Positions 40,201 through 46,415 of a stretch of 64,000 nt of DNA are shown in pieces. The position numbers and the translations under genes are program-made. The DNA is from Eublepharis macularius. Taxonomy: Eukaryota > Chordata > Lepidosauria > Squamata > Eublepharidae. Numbering within the stretch: position 1 is the stretch's first letter; each line of letters starts with the position of its first letter. The stretch is from assembly GCF_028583425.1 (NCBI RefSeq), contig NC_072801.1, positions 21,100,001 to 21,164,000 of the forward strand. The letters run 5' to 3'. The notes beneath the pieces are model-generated. The model was not told the origin of the DNA and ran no database searches. It saw only the letters and a list, made by a program, of their open reading frames with translations.

Positions 40201-43200
40201 TCTGTCCCTGGAATACTTTCAATTATATTCATTCATGTATCTGTTTTTAATCCACTTTTTCTTATAATAGGAGCCTTAGAAATAGCAGTAAAATGAACAT
40301 AAAATTGTAAGACTAATCAAAATTCATTAAAAATATTTCTGTTGCCACATCAGGTATCTCAGGAAAGAGAGATACTTCTGTGGTCAATCTATCATAAGTG
40401 TTTGACGTGGTAAAGTGCTTATGGTAGGCTGTTGTCTATTTGAAGAGCTTAAAATAAACAGCATCTGTAGTGACTTTTGCTTTATGCACTACTGAAAATA
40501 AGCCAGCTTTCCATGCTGTCCAATATAAAGAGCGCTGTGCAGTTTAAGAACTTCTGCTTTTACTTAAACTACTGTGTATATCATTCTGTAATTCTAGTCC
40601 TGTTGTATTGTTCACTGGCTGTCTTATGTTGTCTGTCTGCTCTGTTTTACATCCTGTAATCCTCCCAGCATCTTTGCAAGACAGGCAGACTATAAACAAA
40701 TGAAACATAGAGTGGCGTGCTTTTACTTCTTGATGGGAAAAATATCTTGTAATTTTGCTGCAGTAGGCATAAACCCAGGCTTGTTTTGTCTTGCTTGAAT
40801 ACTCCCCTTCCTTTTCCAGATTTCAGACCCTTTGGTCACCATGGATAGTAGTGACTAGACATGGGCACGAACCACAAAAAAAACGAACCATGCGGTTTGT
40901 GGATTGTGGGCTTTCCACAAACCAGGAACCACGAACTCCCACGAACTGGGGCAAGTTCGCGAACCGGTTCATGGTTCATGGGGTTTTAATGCCCCTTTCC
41001 GGATGCTTAGCAGTGGCAGGTCCATTTAAACTACCAGCTGGCAGGTGGCAGGGGGGATTCCCCCCCCTCGCCACCTGCTGATAGTTTAAAGGGACCTGCC
41101 ACTTGCAAGCGGCAGGGCCCTTTAAATGGCCCAAACCCCAGCCCCAGCTCGTGCCCACACCGCTGGCGCCAGGGTTTCTGGCACCTGCGGCCACTCTACT
41201 ATACGCATGTATGCAGCGCACGCCCCCAGACTGAGTGATGATGTCATCATGGGATGACGTCATCACACAGCAAAGCCGGGGCCATTGGCCAGTGGGTGGC
41301 TGGGGCGGCACGAGGAGGCTGCCCGCACTCCGCACGCTGCACCCAGCCGGGGGCACGTGGCGGCGGCGCAGGGCTGGCCAGCTGCAGCAGCAGCAGCTGT
41401 GGGCCAGGCACGCCAGCTCCGTGACGCGCGCCTCTGCCCCCGGCACCCCCTCCAGCCCCGCGGTGCCTGCCTCACTGCCTCAGTGGTGGCGCCAGCCCTG
41501 CGTGCCCATCTCTAGTAGTAACTGATCAACCTCTCCTCCATGAATTAATCTAATCCTCCTTTAAAGACATCCATGCTTCTGGCTATCACTGCATCCTCGG
41601 TCAATAAATTCCACAATGTAATCACTTGTTGAGTGAAGAAGTATTTCCTTTGGTCTGCCCACCAACTTCATTGGATGCCCCCCATTTTCTAGTCTTTTGG
41701 GTGAGGGAGAAAAAGTTCTCTCTATCCACCTTCTCTGCTCCCTATATAATTTTATAAACTTCTATCATTTCCCCACCAGTCTCTTTTTTTCCAAACTGGC
41801 CTTTTAGACAGAAGGCTACCTTGGTAGCATCTGGGCACAAATGCAGTAGACTTGCGAGGGTGCAAATGTCATTGTCCCGTATGGCTTGAAAAAACCCTTC
41901 CTGGATATCATTACATTTGCAGTTCTCTTGGAGAAGAGATGAATGTGTCTTTCTGTCGCAGCCTCGGATCAGATTACCCATTTAAGAACAATTGCCTTGC
42001 TGAGAAATCTTAGGATGGGAGCAACGATGTGAAAGCCTGGGACTTTGCACTTATAATACTTATTCATGATGTCACACAATGGCCAGTTCTGGAATTGACC
42101 AAACGGCTGTCCGAGCAAGCACTATGGGCTGGAAAAAGGGGCGGGGCTATACCTAGTTCTCATGGGAATTTATCCAGACCTATGAGGATCCAAGCTGCCA
42201 CCTTTGACAGACTCCCACAGAATTTGCTTCTCTCTGAATGTTTCATATTTGTTTTTATTATAGCTTCGCCTTTTCAACTATCTGTGTGTTCAAGGCGATC
42301 GATAATGACCAACTGTATAATAAAAGGACCCTCAATATTTGCCCAAGTCAGTAATGCCATAGTCCATGTAGCTAAGCCAAGATAGTGGAATCTGTTCAGT
42401 AAGAGTTAGGTTTAGCTCCATAACTGCCACACAGTTTATGGCCCTGGCCTCAAAAGATGGTACTGCCAAACACGTTGACACTGTACGAGCAGGAGAAACG
42501 CAGTATTTTAATTTATAAAAGAAGAGTTATATAAAGTGACTATGTATTCCCTTCTGTTTTCATAGCCCAGAAATATCTTTCTCCATGGACCTGATCACCA
42601 TGTGAAAATAGGAGATTTTGGGCTGGCCTGTAAGGATATTATCCAGAAAGAGACACACCACTCGCAGAATGTGAAGATGACAGGTAATTAGCAAACAAAG
42701 GAGGATGGGTTTTTGGTTAGAAGTCAGCACTGTGGCATTTTGAATGTTGTTACTGGTAGCTACTTTTTGTGATGAAATAAATTAAATGTAACCCCTCAGT
42801 AATCTTTCAGTTGTGTTTGTTTATCTTTGCATAGGCCTGATACATACATCTGGAGTGGGTACTTGCTTATATGCATCACCTGAACAATTGCAAGGCTGTC
42901 AATATGACTTCAAGGTAACGTCACCCAAATCTTTGGAAAAAAAACTTTTTCTAATTTTGCTTCAGTAATAACTCTGTTTTGCCATATTTATGGGTTCAAT
43001 CTAAAGCACCGAAAATTAGATCCAATGGATCTTTCCTATCTTCATCGAAAAGCAGTTCCTAGCAGTTGAGAGATTCTCAGGAACCATTTGGGGGGGGGGG
43101 AATGCAGGGGTCTCAAGTGGAAGAAGCGTAACAAAAATTGCCCACCCAGCTCTTGTGCAAGGGAATTTATTTACGCTGGGCTCTACGCTGGGCTTCCCAT

Positions 43201-46059
43201 GGGCCTGATCCGGCGGTTACAGCTGGTACAGAATGCAGCAGCGCGGGTCATTGCTGGAGCACCGGTGTGGGAGCATATTACACCAGTGCTACGCCAGCTG
43301 CATTGGCTGCCAGTGGAGTACCGAATCAGGTTCAAGGTTTTGGTGTTAACCTACAAAGCCCTACGCGGACTGGGACCGACGTATCTGAGGGACCGTCTCT
43401 CACCATATGAGCCCTGGAGGACTCTCCGCTCTGGCGGAAAACATCTTTTAAGTGTCCCTGGCCCTAGGGAGGCCTGCCTGGCGTTGACCAGGGCCAGGGC
43501 CTTTTCAGTCCTGGCCCCGACCTGGTGGAATGCTCTGTCTTGCGAGACAAGGGCCCGGCAAGATTTGCTTGCATTTCGCCGGGCCTGTAAGACAGAGCTA
43601 TTCCGCCAGGCATATGGCTAACGCCGGGCAGTGCACGCCCCCCCCCATGAAGGGGGGGTTAAACCATCACCCCTATGCAAACACAGAGGCATGTATGAAC
43701 CACTATGCAGCATGAATTGTTATATTTAATGCTTTTAAATGTTTTTAAATGTATTATTTAATGTTTTTAAACATGTTTGTATTTGTTATCCGCCCTGAGC
43801 CTGCGAAAGCGGGGAGGGCGGAATATAAATGTAAGAAATTAAATTAAATTAATTAAATTAGAAAAGATGCAGAGGAGTTAGCCGTGTTAGTCTGCAGTAG
43901 CAAAATCAGAGTCCAGTAGCACCTTTAAGACTAACCAGCTTTATTGTAGCATAAGCTTTCGAGAATCAGTTTTCGTCAGATGCGTCTGACTCAATCTCAC
44001 CCAATTCCTCACAGCCTCTATTCTACATGGCTTTTGTACATGCAGGTCCTGTGATCCCCAGAATCTTTTCTGCTGGTCAAAAGGACAACCCCCCCTTTCC
44101 TTTTTCACCAGTAGGAAAAACTGGTTGGATCAAGCCCTAGAGCTGGAAAAGTACAAAGATACACTAAAAGTGTTTTTGGCTGCAAGTATGGAGAGGATTT
44201 GTAAAAAGAAAAAAAATCCCTTGTTTTTATAACATATAGGTAGGGTGGGATAAAAATGTACTAGATAAAGTTGTGCCAACAATAAAGGAGGGATTGGATC
44301 CAATGGTTCCCTTCCAAAAAGTGAGGAATTTTCCATTGGAGGAAATTGTTTTGTTGGAGGAAGCAATCTTCTATTAAAAACGTAATGGGTTGGACACCCT
44401 GGTTTCCTTCTGCCAAGTGAGGAATTTTCTAGAATTCCCTACCCAACTCCTCTCACCATGATTTCTTGGTTATCTTATATAGTCCTCCTTTCCCCATTTC
44501 CTTTGTCTGGTATTCTTCTTCATACCAACATGGTGAAAAGTGTAAATTACATACATTCAGATCTTAAGCAATTTAGCACTGGATTTAGATTTTGGAAGCT
44601 CAACATTTATTGTTCTGTGACAGCATAAGGCCACAAATTTAAGGCCATGTATGTAGTGTGTATTAGCAGTGGAGAGACTGCACTGAAATACTAGCAAAAA
44701 ATATTGCAGAACTGCCATTTATCAGAACTTCATTGGTGCAACCTTTCTACCTTCCTTTCGCCAGGCTCCAGGTCACTGTACTTTAAACTGCAGTTTAAAC
44801 CAGAGTCATCCAGCTCTTAGAATGTACCACATAACCTTTCAAATAGTTGTAATTGGTTGAACTTTTGTAGTACTCTATTCCAGTGTGTGATAGCAGTCCC
44901 AACAGCCTTGACTTTGTTTTAAGCACTAATACTGAACTTTCTCATTTTGGCCTCTAGTCAGACATGTACAGTGTCGGTGTTATCCTGCTAGAACTCTTCC
45001 AGCCTTTTGGAACAGAAATGGAACGAACTGAAATTCTGATGGGTTTGAGAAAAGGTCACATTCCTCTTTCCTTCAGCGGGAAATGGCCAATACAGACCAA
45101 ATACATTAAGCTGCTAACCACTGAAGTATCTTCTCAGAGACCAACTGCTGGTCAGCTCCTTGAAAGTGAGCTCTTCCACAATACAGCAAATGTAAGTTTT
45201 AGCTTGTGTCCTGGTTTATATAAAGGGCCTGTCAGACATCATGCAGTGCCCTTCCCAACAATGTCAGTTTCTGGGAGGGGACAGAGAGTCTGGCTGTCTG
45301 AATGCAGCCATAGTTGCTTGCTGTTCATTGTTGGGTTGTGAAACAATTGACTGTGTGCAGCCGAATGGGATTTTGCAGCCTTGATGTATTGTCGAAGGCT
45401 TTCACGGCCGGAGAACGCTGGTTGTTGTGGGTTTTCCGGGCTGTATTGCCGTGGTCTTGGCATTGTAGTTCCTGACGTTTCGCCAGCAGCTGTGGCTGGC
45501 ATCTTCAGAGGTGTAGCACCAAAAGACAGAGATCTCTCAGTGTCACTGTGACCCTGAGAGATCTCTGTCTTTTGGTGCTACACCTCTGAAGATGCCAGCC
45601 ACAGCTGCTGGCGAAACGTCAGGAACTACAATGCCAAGACCACGGCAATACAGCCCAGAAAACCCACAACAACCACCTTTGTAGCCTTGGTTTAGTTTAT
45701 TTTTTAATTGGAAGTGGTTCAGTTTTTTGTAATTGTGTATCTCTGAAATGCGTTATAGCAGCCTAACAGAAATCCCAGTAGCTGCCTGAATTTTTTTTCT
45801 TTTGGGACAGGCCGGAATCCACATAGTGGCTTTTTTAAAAACTCAAAATAGACACTTATTTTTTGTACATGATGTAATGTGCAAAAAGGGTTTTGAAAAT
45901 AATCGTATCTATGAATTCTGTTTTCAGGTTATTTGTAGTTTACAGCAGAAAGTGATGCAGCAAGAAGAAGAAATCAAATTACTGAAAGAGAAAGTGAAGC
46001 TACTTCTACAGGAAAGAGAGGAGAGAGATCAAATCAAGCACGCCGGTTCTCCTGTTTAG
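13287..46059 (+). CDS. EIF2AK1: Heme-regulated eIF2-alpha kinase (HRI), 15 coding exons
   Basis: Stress kinase that phosphorylates eIF2alpha to restrain translation when heme is low or the cytosol or mitochondria are stressed. Exons: 13287-13374, 15968-16126, 23256-23392, 25337-25368, 26370-26469, 27148-27228, 29229-29328, 29738-29795, 31177-31441, 32389-32497, 33582-33688, 42566-42683, 42835-42914, 44958-45191, 45928-46059. All phases agree and total 1800 nt (599 aa; human 630). Visible landmarks: N-terminal domain (VANQLLLVS), glycine loop GKGGYG (about residue 163), catalytic Lys in YAIKK (185), a Ser/Asp-rich kinase insert in exon 9, HRDIK (408-412), DFG (429-431), SPEQL, and a C-terminal Glu/Lys-rich coiled-coil. 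Start chosen because MEPEQPGR leads straight into the conserved acidic PQYDESD segment across exons 1-2. Oddities: one of two heme-ligand His is Gln, and the Cys-Pro motif is absent. Introns use GT-AG. Identity is certain from residue-level resemblance to vertebrate HRI; activity is inferred. Confidence 0.97.
13407..13604. mobile_element. hAT MITE in EIF2AK1 intron 1, 32 bp past the exon 1 donor
   Basis: Begins AGAGTTGCCAGCTCCAGG and ends CCTGGAGGCTGGCAACC. About 200 bp, close in sequence to the 9581 copy. The target duplication is not clear. It sits at the edge of the promoter CpG island. Confidence 0.75.
13915..14135 (+). mobile_element. Sauria SINE, near full length
   Basis: The tRNA-related head has a B-box-like GGGTTCAAATCC. 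The middle has GACCTTGGGCCAGTCACAG and GGGTTGTTGTGAGGATAAAA. The 3' part has TTGGGGAGAAAAGTAGGGGA followed by TAAATGTGAATGA. It lies in EIF2AK1 intron 1. Confidence 0.85.
14140..15960. other. EIF2AK1 intron 1 remainder
   Basis: No exon or structured repeat that I could name. Around 15640-15870 the AT-rich text (ATATCCTGCCTTTCAGAATA) resembles a LINE 3' UTR in reverse, with low certainty. Confidence 0.4.
16490..18340 (+). mobile_element. Decayed LINE with reverse-transcriptase fragments, EIF2AK1 intron 2
   Basis: Scattered reading frames keep non-LTR RT signatures: [19 protein letters not shown] at about 16630, [12 protein letters not shown] at about 16910, [13 protein letters not shown] at about 17085, and a C-terminal segment [18 protein letters not shown] at about 18145. 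They are separated by stops and shifts, so it is inactive. The C-terminal part resembles the family of the minus-strand LINEs at 33.8 and 58.3 kb (C..C-H-C type end), suggesting kinship. Clade (R4/Vingi-like, or other) not settled. Confidence 0.75.
18803..18822. repeat. (TA)n microsatellite
   Basis: About ten uninterrupted TA units in intron 2, preceded by a short duplication of ATTCTTTAGCTATAT. Confidence 0.8.
18894..19245 (-). mobile_element. CR1/L3-like LINE 3' end
   Basis: On - it encodes [20 protein letters not shown], the C-terminus of a CR1-group ORF2. It is followed by the 3' UTR ending in the AAGAACATAAGAACATAAG repeat (18896-18918 on +). Relatively well preserved. Confidence 0.8.
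19246..21185. other. EIF2AK1 intron 2, nothing recognised
   Basis: No coding exon, tRNA-like or terminal-repeat structure that I could support. Short direct repeat AAAGGTATATAAAG at about 19243-19268. Confidence 0.4.
21188..21400 (+). mobile_element. 5S-rRNA-derived SINE (plus)
   Basis: Carries TCTGAAGCTAAGCAGAGTC, CCTGGTTAGTATTTGGATGG and GAGACC, clearly the 5S rRNA internal-promoter region. A SINE body with AAACCACCTCTGAAACCCTT and GAGGTTGCCGTAAGTTGGCT follows. Confidence 0.8.
21405..22650. other. EIF2AK1 intron 2, nothing recognised apart from a LINE-like end at about 22490-22650
   Basis: The tail TTGTAACCCACCCTGAGCCTG (about 22628) is of the L2/CR1 3'-UTR type. The remainder shows no feature. 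Confidence 0.4.
22655..22915 (-). mobile_element. 5S-rRNA-derived SINE (minus)
   Basis: Reverse complement of the 5S-like core: ACCCTGCTTAGCTTCTGAGA and TCTGATGAGATCAGGCTCAC. The body GTCATAGTTGACTTATGGCA lies to the left. A TAAATAAAATAAATAAA tail follows on the right. Confidence 0.8.
24118..24935 (-). mobile_element. CR1/L3-like fragment interrupted by a solo LTR
   Basis: Left part 24118-24254 (CCTTGCTGGATCAGATGAG...TCCAGCGTCCTG) and right part 24777-24935 (TCTCCAATCACTTTTTAAAG) are one CR1-type copy. They are separated by a 522-bp LTR with a 5-bp target duplication. Confidence 0.7.
24255..24776 (-). mobile_element. Solo LTR of an LTR retroelement (fossil), 522 bp
   Basis: Starts TGTAAAGTTC and ends CCCTGACA (TG...CA), flanked by the perfect 5-bp duplication GCCTC (24250-24254 and 24777-24781). 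A reverse AATAAA at about 24320-24330 suggests minus orientation. Only the LTR remains. The superfamily (Ty3-like or endogenous retrovirus) cannot be told from the LTR alone. It is younger than the CR1 copy it split. Confidence 0.8.
25080..25336. other. EIF2AK1 intron 3, nothing recognised
   Basis: AT-rich intronic sequence leading to the acceptor of the 32-nt exon 4. No repeat identified. Confidence 0.4.
27240..29228. other. EIF2AK1 intron 6, no repeat recognised
   Basis: About 2 kb of mixed composition. Open frames on both strands are unrelated to known families. Possible remnants of old repeats, none supportable. Confidence 0.4.
29385..29640. repeat. Foldback of two Penelope-like terminal repeats in EIF2AK1 intron 7
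   Basis: The left arm (GGCACCTTTCAGACCAACAG...TTTGTCAGATACAAG) is the diverged reverse complement of the right arm (CTTGTATCTGAGGAAGG...GTTGGTCTTTAAGGTGCCAG). The right arm has a degraded hammerhead-like core, CTGAGGA...TGAAAGCTTATACC. Confidence 0.6.
29800..30390. other. EIF2AK1 intron 8, left part, nothing recognised
   Basis: AT-rich intronic DNA with A and T runs. No exon or named repeat. Confidence 0.4.
30393..31110. mobile_element. hAT-type non-autonomous element, EIF2AK1 intron 8
   Basis: Ends TAGGGGTGTGCAC and GCACACCCCA are inverted and of the same type as the element at 36103-36670. The interior is rich in GAATAATTGCTAAG-like subterminal repeats and GGATC...CCGAATTCTC text. Target duplication not resolved. 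It ends 66 bp before exon 9. Confidence 0.65.
31510..32380. other. EIF2AK1 intron 9, nothing firmly recognised
   Basis: Around 31850-31990 a diverged copy of the 5S-SINE body type may be present (GTGCCATGAAGTCTCTTCTGAC). The rest is unremarkable. Confidence 0.35.
32625..32830 (-). mobile_element. tRNA-derived SINE (minus), EIF2AK1 intron 10
   Basis: On - the head reads GTGGCTTAGTGGAAGG (A box) and GGTTCAATCCC (B box), followed by the body ending AAGGCAGCTTCATGC. About 205 bp. Confidence 0.75.
33180..33490 (+). mobile_element. Penelope-like terminal repeat with hammerhead-like core (plus)
   Basis: Flanked by the repeated outer segment CAGACTAACACGGC (33206 and about 33464). Core at 33370-33396: CTGACGA, a stem GAGAA/TTCTC, GAAA, then a mini stem-loop GC-TTAT-GC and TA. 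This reproduces the hammerhead order CUGANGA / stem II / GAAA / stem III / UH. It sits in EIF2AK1 intron 10. Confidence 0.6.
33648..33739 (+). repeat. Long direct repeat copy 1: end of EIF2AK1 exon 11, its donor and 51 bp of intron
   Basis: 92 bp spanning 41 exonic bases (codons for the HRD catalytic loop) and 51 intronic bases. It matches 34445-34536 at 87 of 92 positions by my count, with no gaps. It flanks the LINE at 33740-34444 and reads as its target-site duplication. This is the functional copy: it is attached to the exon's acceptor and keeps HRDIK. Confidence 0.9.
33740..34444 (-). mobile_element. 5'-truncated LINE (minus) flanked by a 92-bp direct repeat
   Basis: The reverse reading frames hold an ORF2 C-terminal zinc-knuckle-like segment ([18 protein letters not shown] with C..C...H...C spacing, then ITPWTDHLQ) and short RT-side remnants ([13 protein letters not shown]). 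The 3' end is at the left (GTTAAGTTACC on -), with no poly-A. Same family and same 3' end as 58211-58757. Confidence 0.8.
34445..34536 (+). repeat. Long direct repeat copy 2: orphan copy of EIF2AK1 exon 11 end
   Basis: Same 92 bp as copy 1 but decayed. In the exon frame the catalytic-loop HRD reads HRE, and one other exonic codon has changed (LHRDIK versus LHREIK). The GTAAGT donor persists. It lacks the exon's own acceptor, so it should normally be spliced out with the intron. Confidence 0.85.
34537..35515. other. EIF2AK1 intron 11, left part
   Basis: Around 34670-34890 a reversed Sauria-SINE-like remnant may be present (TAACAACCCTGTGAGGTGGG). No exon seen. The rest is unremarkable. Confidence 0.4.
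35520..35720 (-). mobile_element. tRNA-derived SINE (minus), diverged
   Basis: Has AGGAAGCTGCCTTATACTGA, CCATCAGGGTCAGTA and AGAGGTCTTTCACATCATC, as in the copies at 5.0, 32.7 and 48.1 kb. The tRNA-like head is degraded and preceded by a C-rich run. Confidence 0.65.
36103..36670. mobile_element. hAT-type MITE with perfect 8-bp target duplication
   Basis: TIRs TAGGGGTGTGC and CACACCCCTA. CCTAGGAC flanks both sides (36095-36102 and 36671-36678). Length 568 bp, no transposase. It lies about 150 bp beyond the ANKRD61 stop and may supply its 3' UTR or polyadenylation context. Confidence 0.88.
36821..41981 (-). CDS. ANKRD61: Ankyrin repeat domain protein 61, nested antisense in EIF2AK1 intron 11
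   Basis: Ankyrin-repeat protein of unknown biochemical role. Exon 1 is 41981-41820 (54 codons, start MGNLIRGC, resembling the human MGN start; donor AAG|GTAGCC). The last exon ends at 36821 and is open in frame back to a phase-0 acceptor at 37720, giving 353 aa in total against about 418 in human. The last exon shows ankyrin repeats ([27 protein letters not shown] with [11 protein letters not shown]) and then a conserved C-terminal part ([26 protein letters not shown]). I did not find the repeats equivalent to human residues of roughly 55-150, so either a middle exon was missed or the reptile protein is shorter. The first 40 residues of the last exon resemble the family only weakly, so the acceptor could lie further in. 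Gene order matches mammals, where this gene also sits by EIF2AK1. Confidence 0.85.
37730..40845. other. ANKRD61 intron / EIF2AK1 intron 11, no exon found
   Basis: I searched for a middle ankyrin exon on - without success. At 38270-38400 and 40590-40710 lie LINE 3'-end-like tails (TAATCCGCCTTGAGTCTCAG; AGACAGGCAGACTATAAAC). Otherwise nothing recognised. Confidence 0.4.
40856..41514. mobile_element. GC-rich non-autonomous hAT-type element in the ANKRD61 intron
   Basis: Inverted ends TAGACATGGGCACG and CGTGCCCATCTCTA. The flanking 8-mers GTAGTGAC (40848-40855) and GTAGTAAC (41515-41522) differ at one base. The 659-bp interior contains an inverted segment (TTTAAACTACCAGCTGGCAG versus CACCTGCTGATAGTTTAAA) and a strongly GC-rich, CpG-bearing second half. 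Long open frames in it are compositional. Confidence 0.8.
41525..41790 (-). mobile_element. CR1/L3-like fragment abutting ANKRD61 exon 1
   Basis: Typical text: CCACAATGTAATCACTTGTTGAGTGAAGAAGTATTTCC, then GAAAAAGTTCTCTCTATCC and TTTATAAACTTCTATCATTT. It ends within about 30 bp of the ANKRD61 exon 1 donor at 41820. Confidence 0.7.
41982..42180 (-). promoter_or_regulatory. ANKRD61: Possible ANKRD61 promoter
   Basis: Sequence just upstream of the ANKRD61 start codon inside EIF2AK1 intron 11. It contains a GC box, GGGGCGGGGC, at about 42138-42147 in otherwise AT-rich DNA. No TATA element is obvious. Weak evidence. Confidence 0.3.
43135..43862 (+). mobile_element. L2-like LINE 3' end (ORF2 C-terminus plus 3' UTR), EIF2AK1 intron 13
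   Basis: An open frame (to 43621) reads [40 protein letters not shown] and ends [10 protein letters not shown], the L2-clade ORF2 C-terminus. The 3' UTR has TATCCGCCCTGAGCCTGC and a TAAATTAAATTAAA tail. The intact frame suggests a relatively young copy, though it is strongly 5'-truncated. Not a host gene. Confidence 0.88.
43865..44000 (-). repeat. Penelope-like terminal repeat with hammerhead-like core (minus)
   Basis: The reverse complement shows CTGACGA, a short stem, GATTCTCGAAAGCTTATGC, and the outer CAGACTAACACGGCTAAC. It directly follows the L2 tail. Confidence 0.6.
44005..44955. other. EIF2AK1 intron 13, right part, nothing recognised
   Basis: No named repeat. Around 44290-44430 two similar GTGAGGAATTTTC segments occur about 95 bp apart. 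This may be an old degenerate repeat. Confidence 0.35.
45380..45676. repeat. Near-perfect palindrome of two Penelope-like terminal repeats, hammerhead-like core on each strand
   Basis: Arms of about 120 bp (45420-45542 and 45552-45675) are almost perfect reverse complements around 45547. The right arm has CTGAAGA (45586-45592), a GCCAGC/GCTGGC stem, GAAA (45613-45616) and ACGTC, then AGG able to pair with CCT before the core. The left arm carries the same on -. The left flank TATTGTCGAAGGCTTTCACG belongs to the element. It lies in EIF2AK1 intron 14. Confidence 0.75.
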
Positions 46060-46415
46060 GATGGTTAAAATGTGTATAATAATTTCTATTCATATATTCT
46101 GTCAAATGTCTTATTTTTATAAAAAATATCTGTGAGAAGTATCATGTAGTGTATAGTTTTTGCCTTAATCAGAACACAGCAGGCGGTGGTATGGTACTCA
46201 ATAGTGCCCCAGTCCAAACTCTGCTCTACTATCAGCAACATATTAATTTTAAAAAGACAGCCACCAAAAGCCAATTCCATTATTTTTATTGGCCTATGCC
46301 CTTTTAGACAGTGATCTGAAATTTAATTCATATGATGAGCATTATGATCCAGGCCCACACTCATAAGCTAAGCACGTGAAAATATTAAACCTGTTCCCTT
46401 TTAAAGAATGTAGAT
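46060..46415. terminator. Convergent 3' UTR/polyadenylation zone of EIF2AK1 and AIMP2
   Basis: The two stop codons face each other across 356 bp. For AIMP2 an AATAAA lies on the - strand at 46290-46285. For EIF2AK1 no AATAAA occurs on + before the AIMP2 stop; the best candidate is ATTAAA at 46384-46389. If these are used, the two 3' UTRs overlap by about 100 bp. Confidence 0.5.

Noticed and set aside
40976-41525. Long open frames on both strands around 41.0-41.5 kb
   Set aside because: They lie inside the GC-rich hAT-type element and have no recognisable domain.
43088-43621. 177-codon open frame in EIF2AK1 intron 13
   Set aside because: It is the ORF2 C-terminus of an L2-like LINE followed by its 3' UTR, not a host gene.
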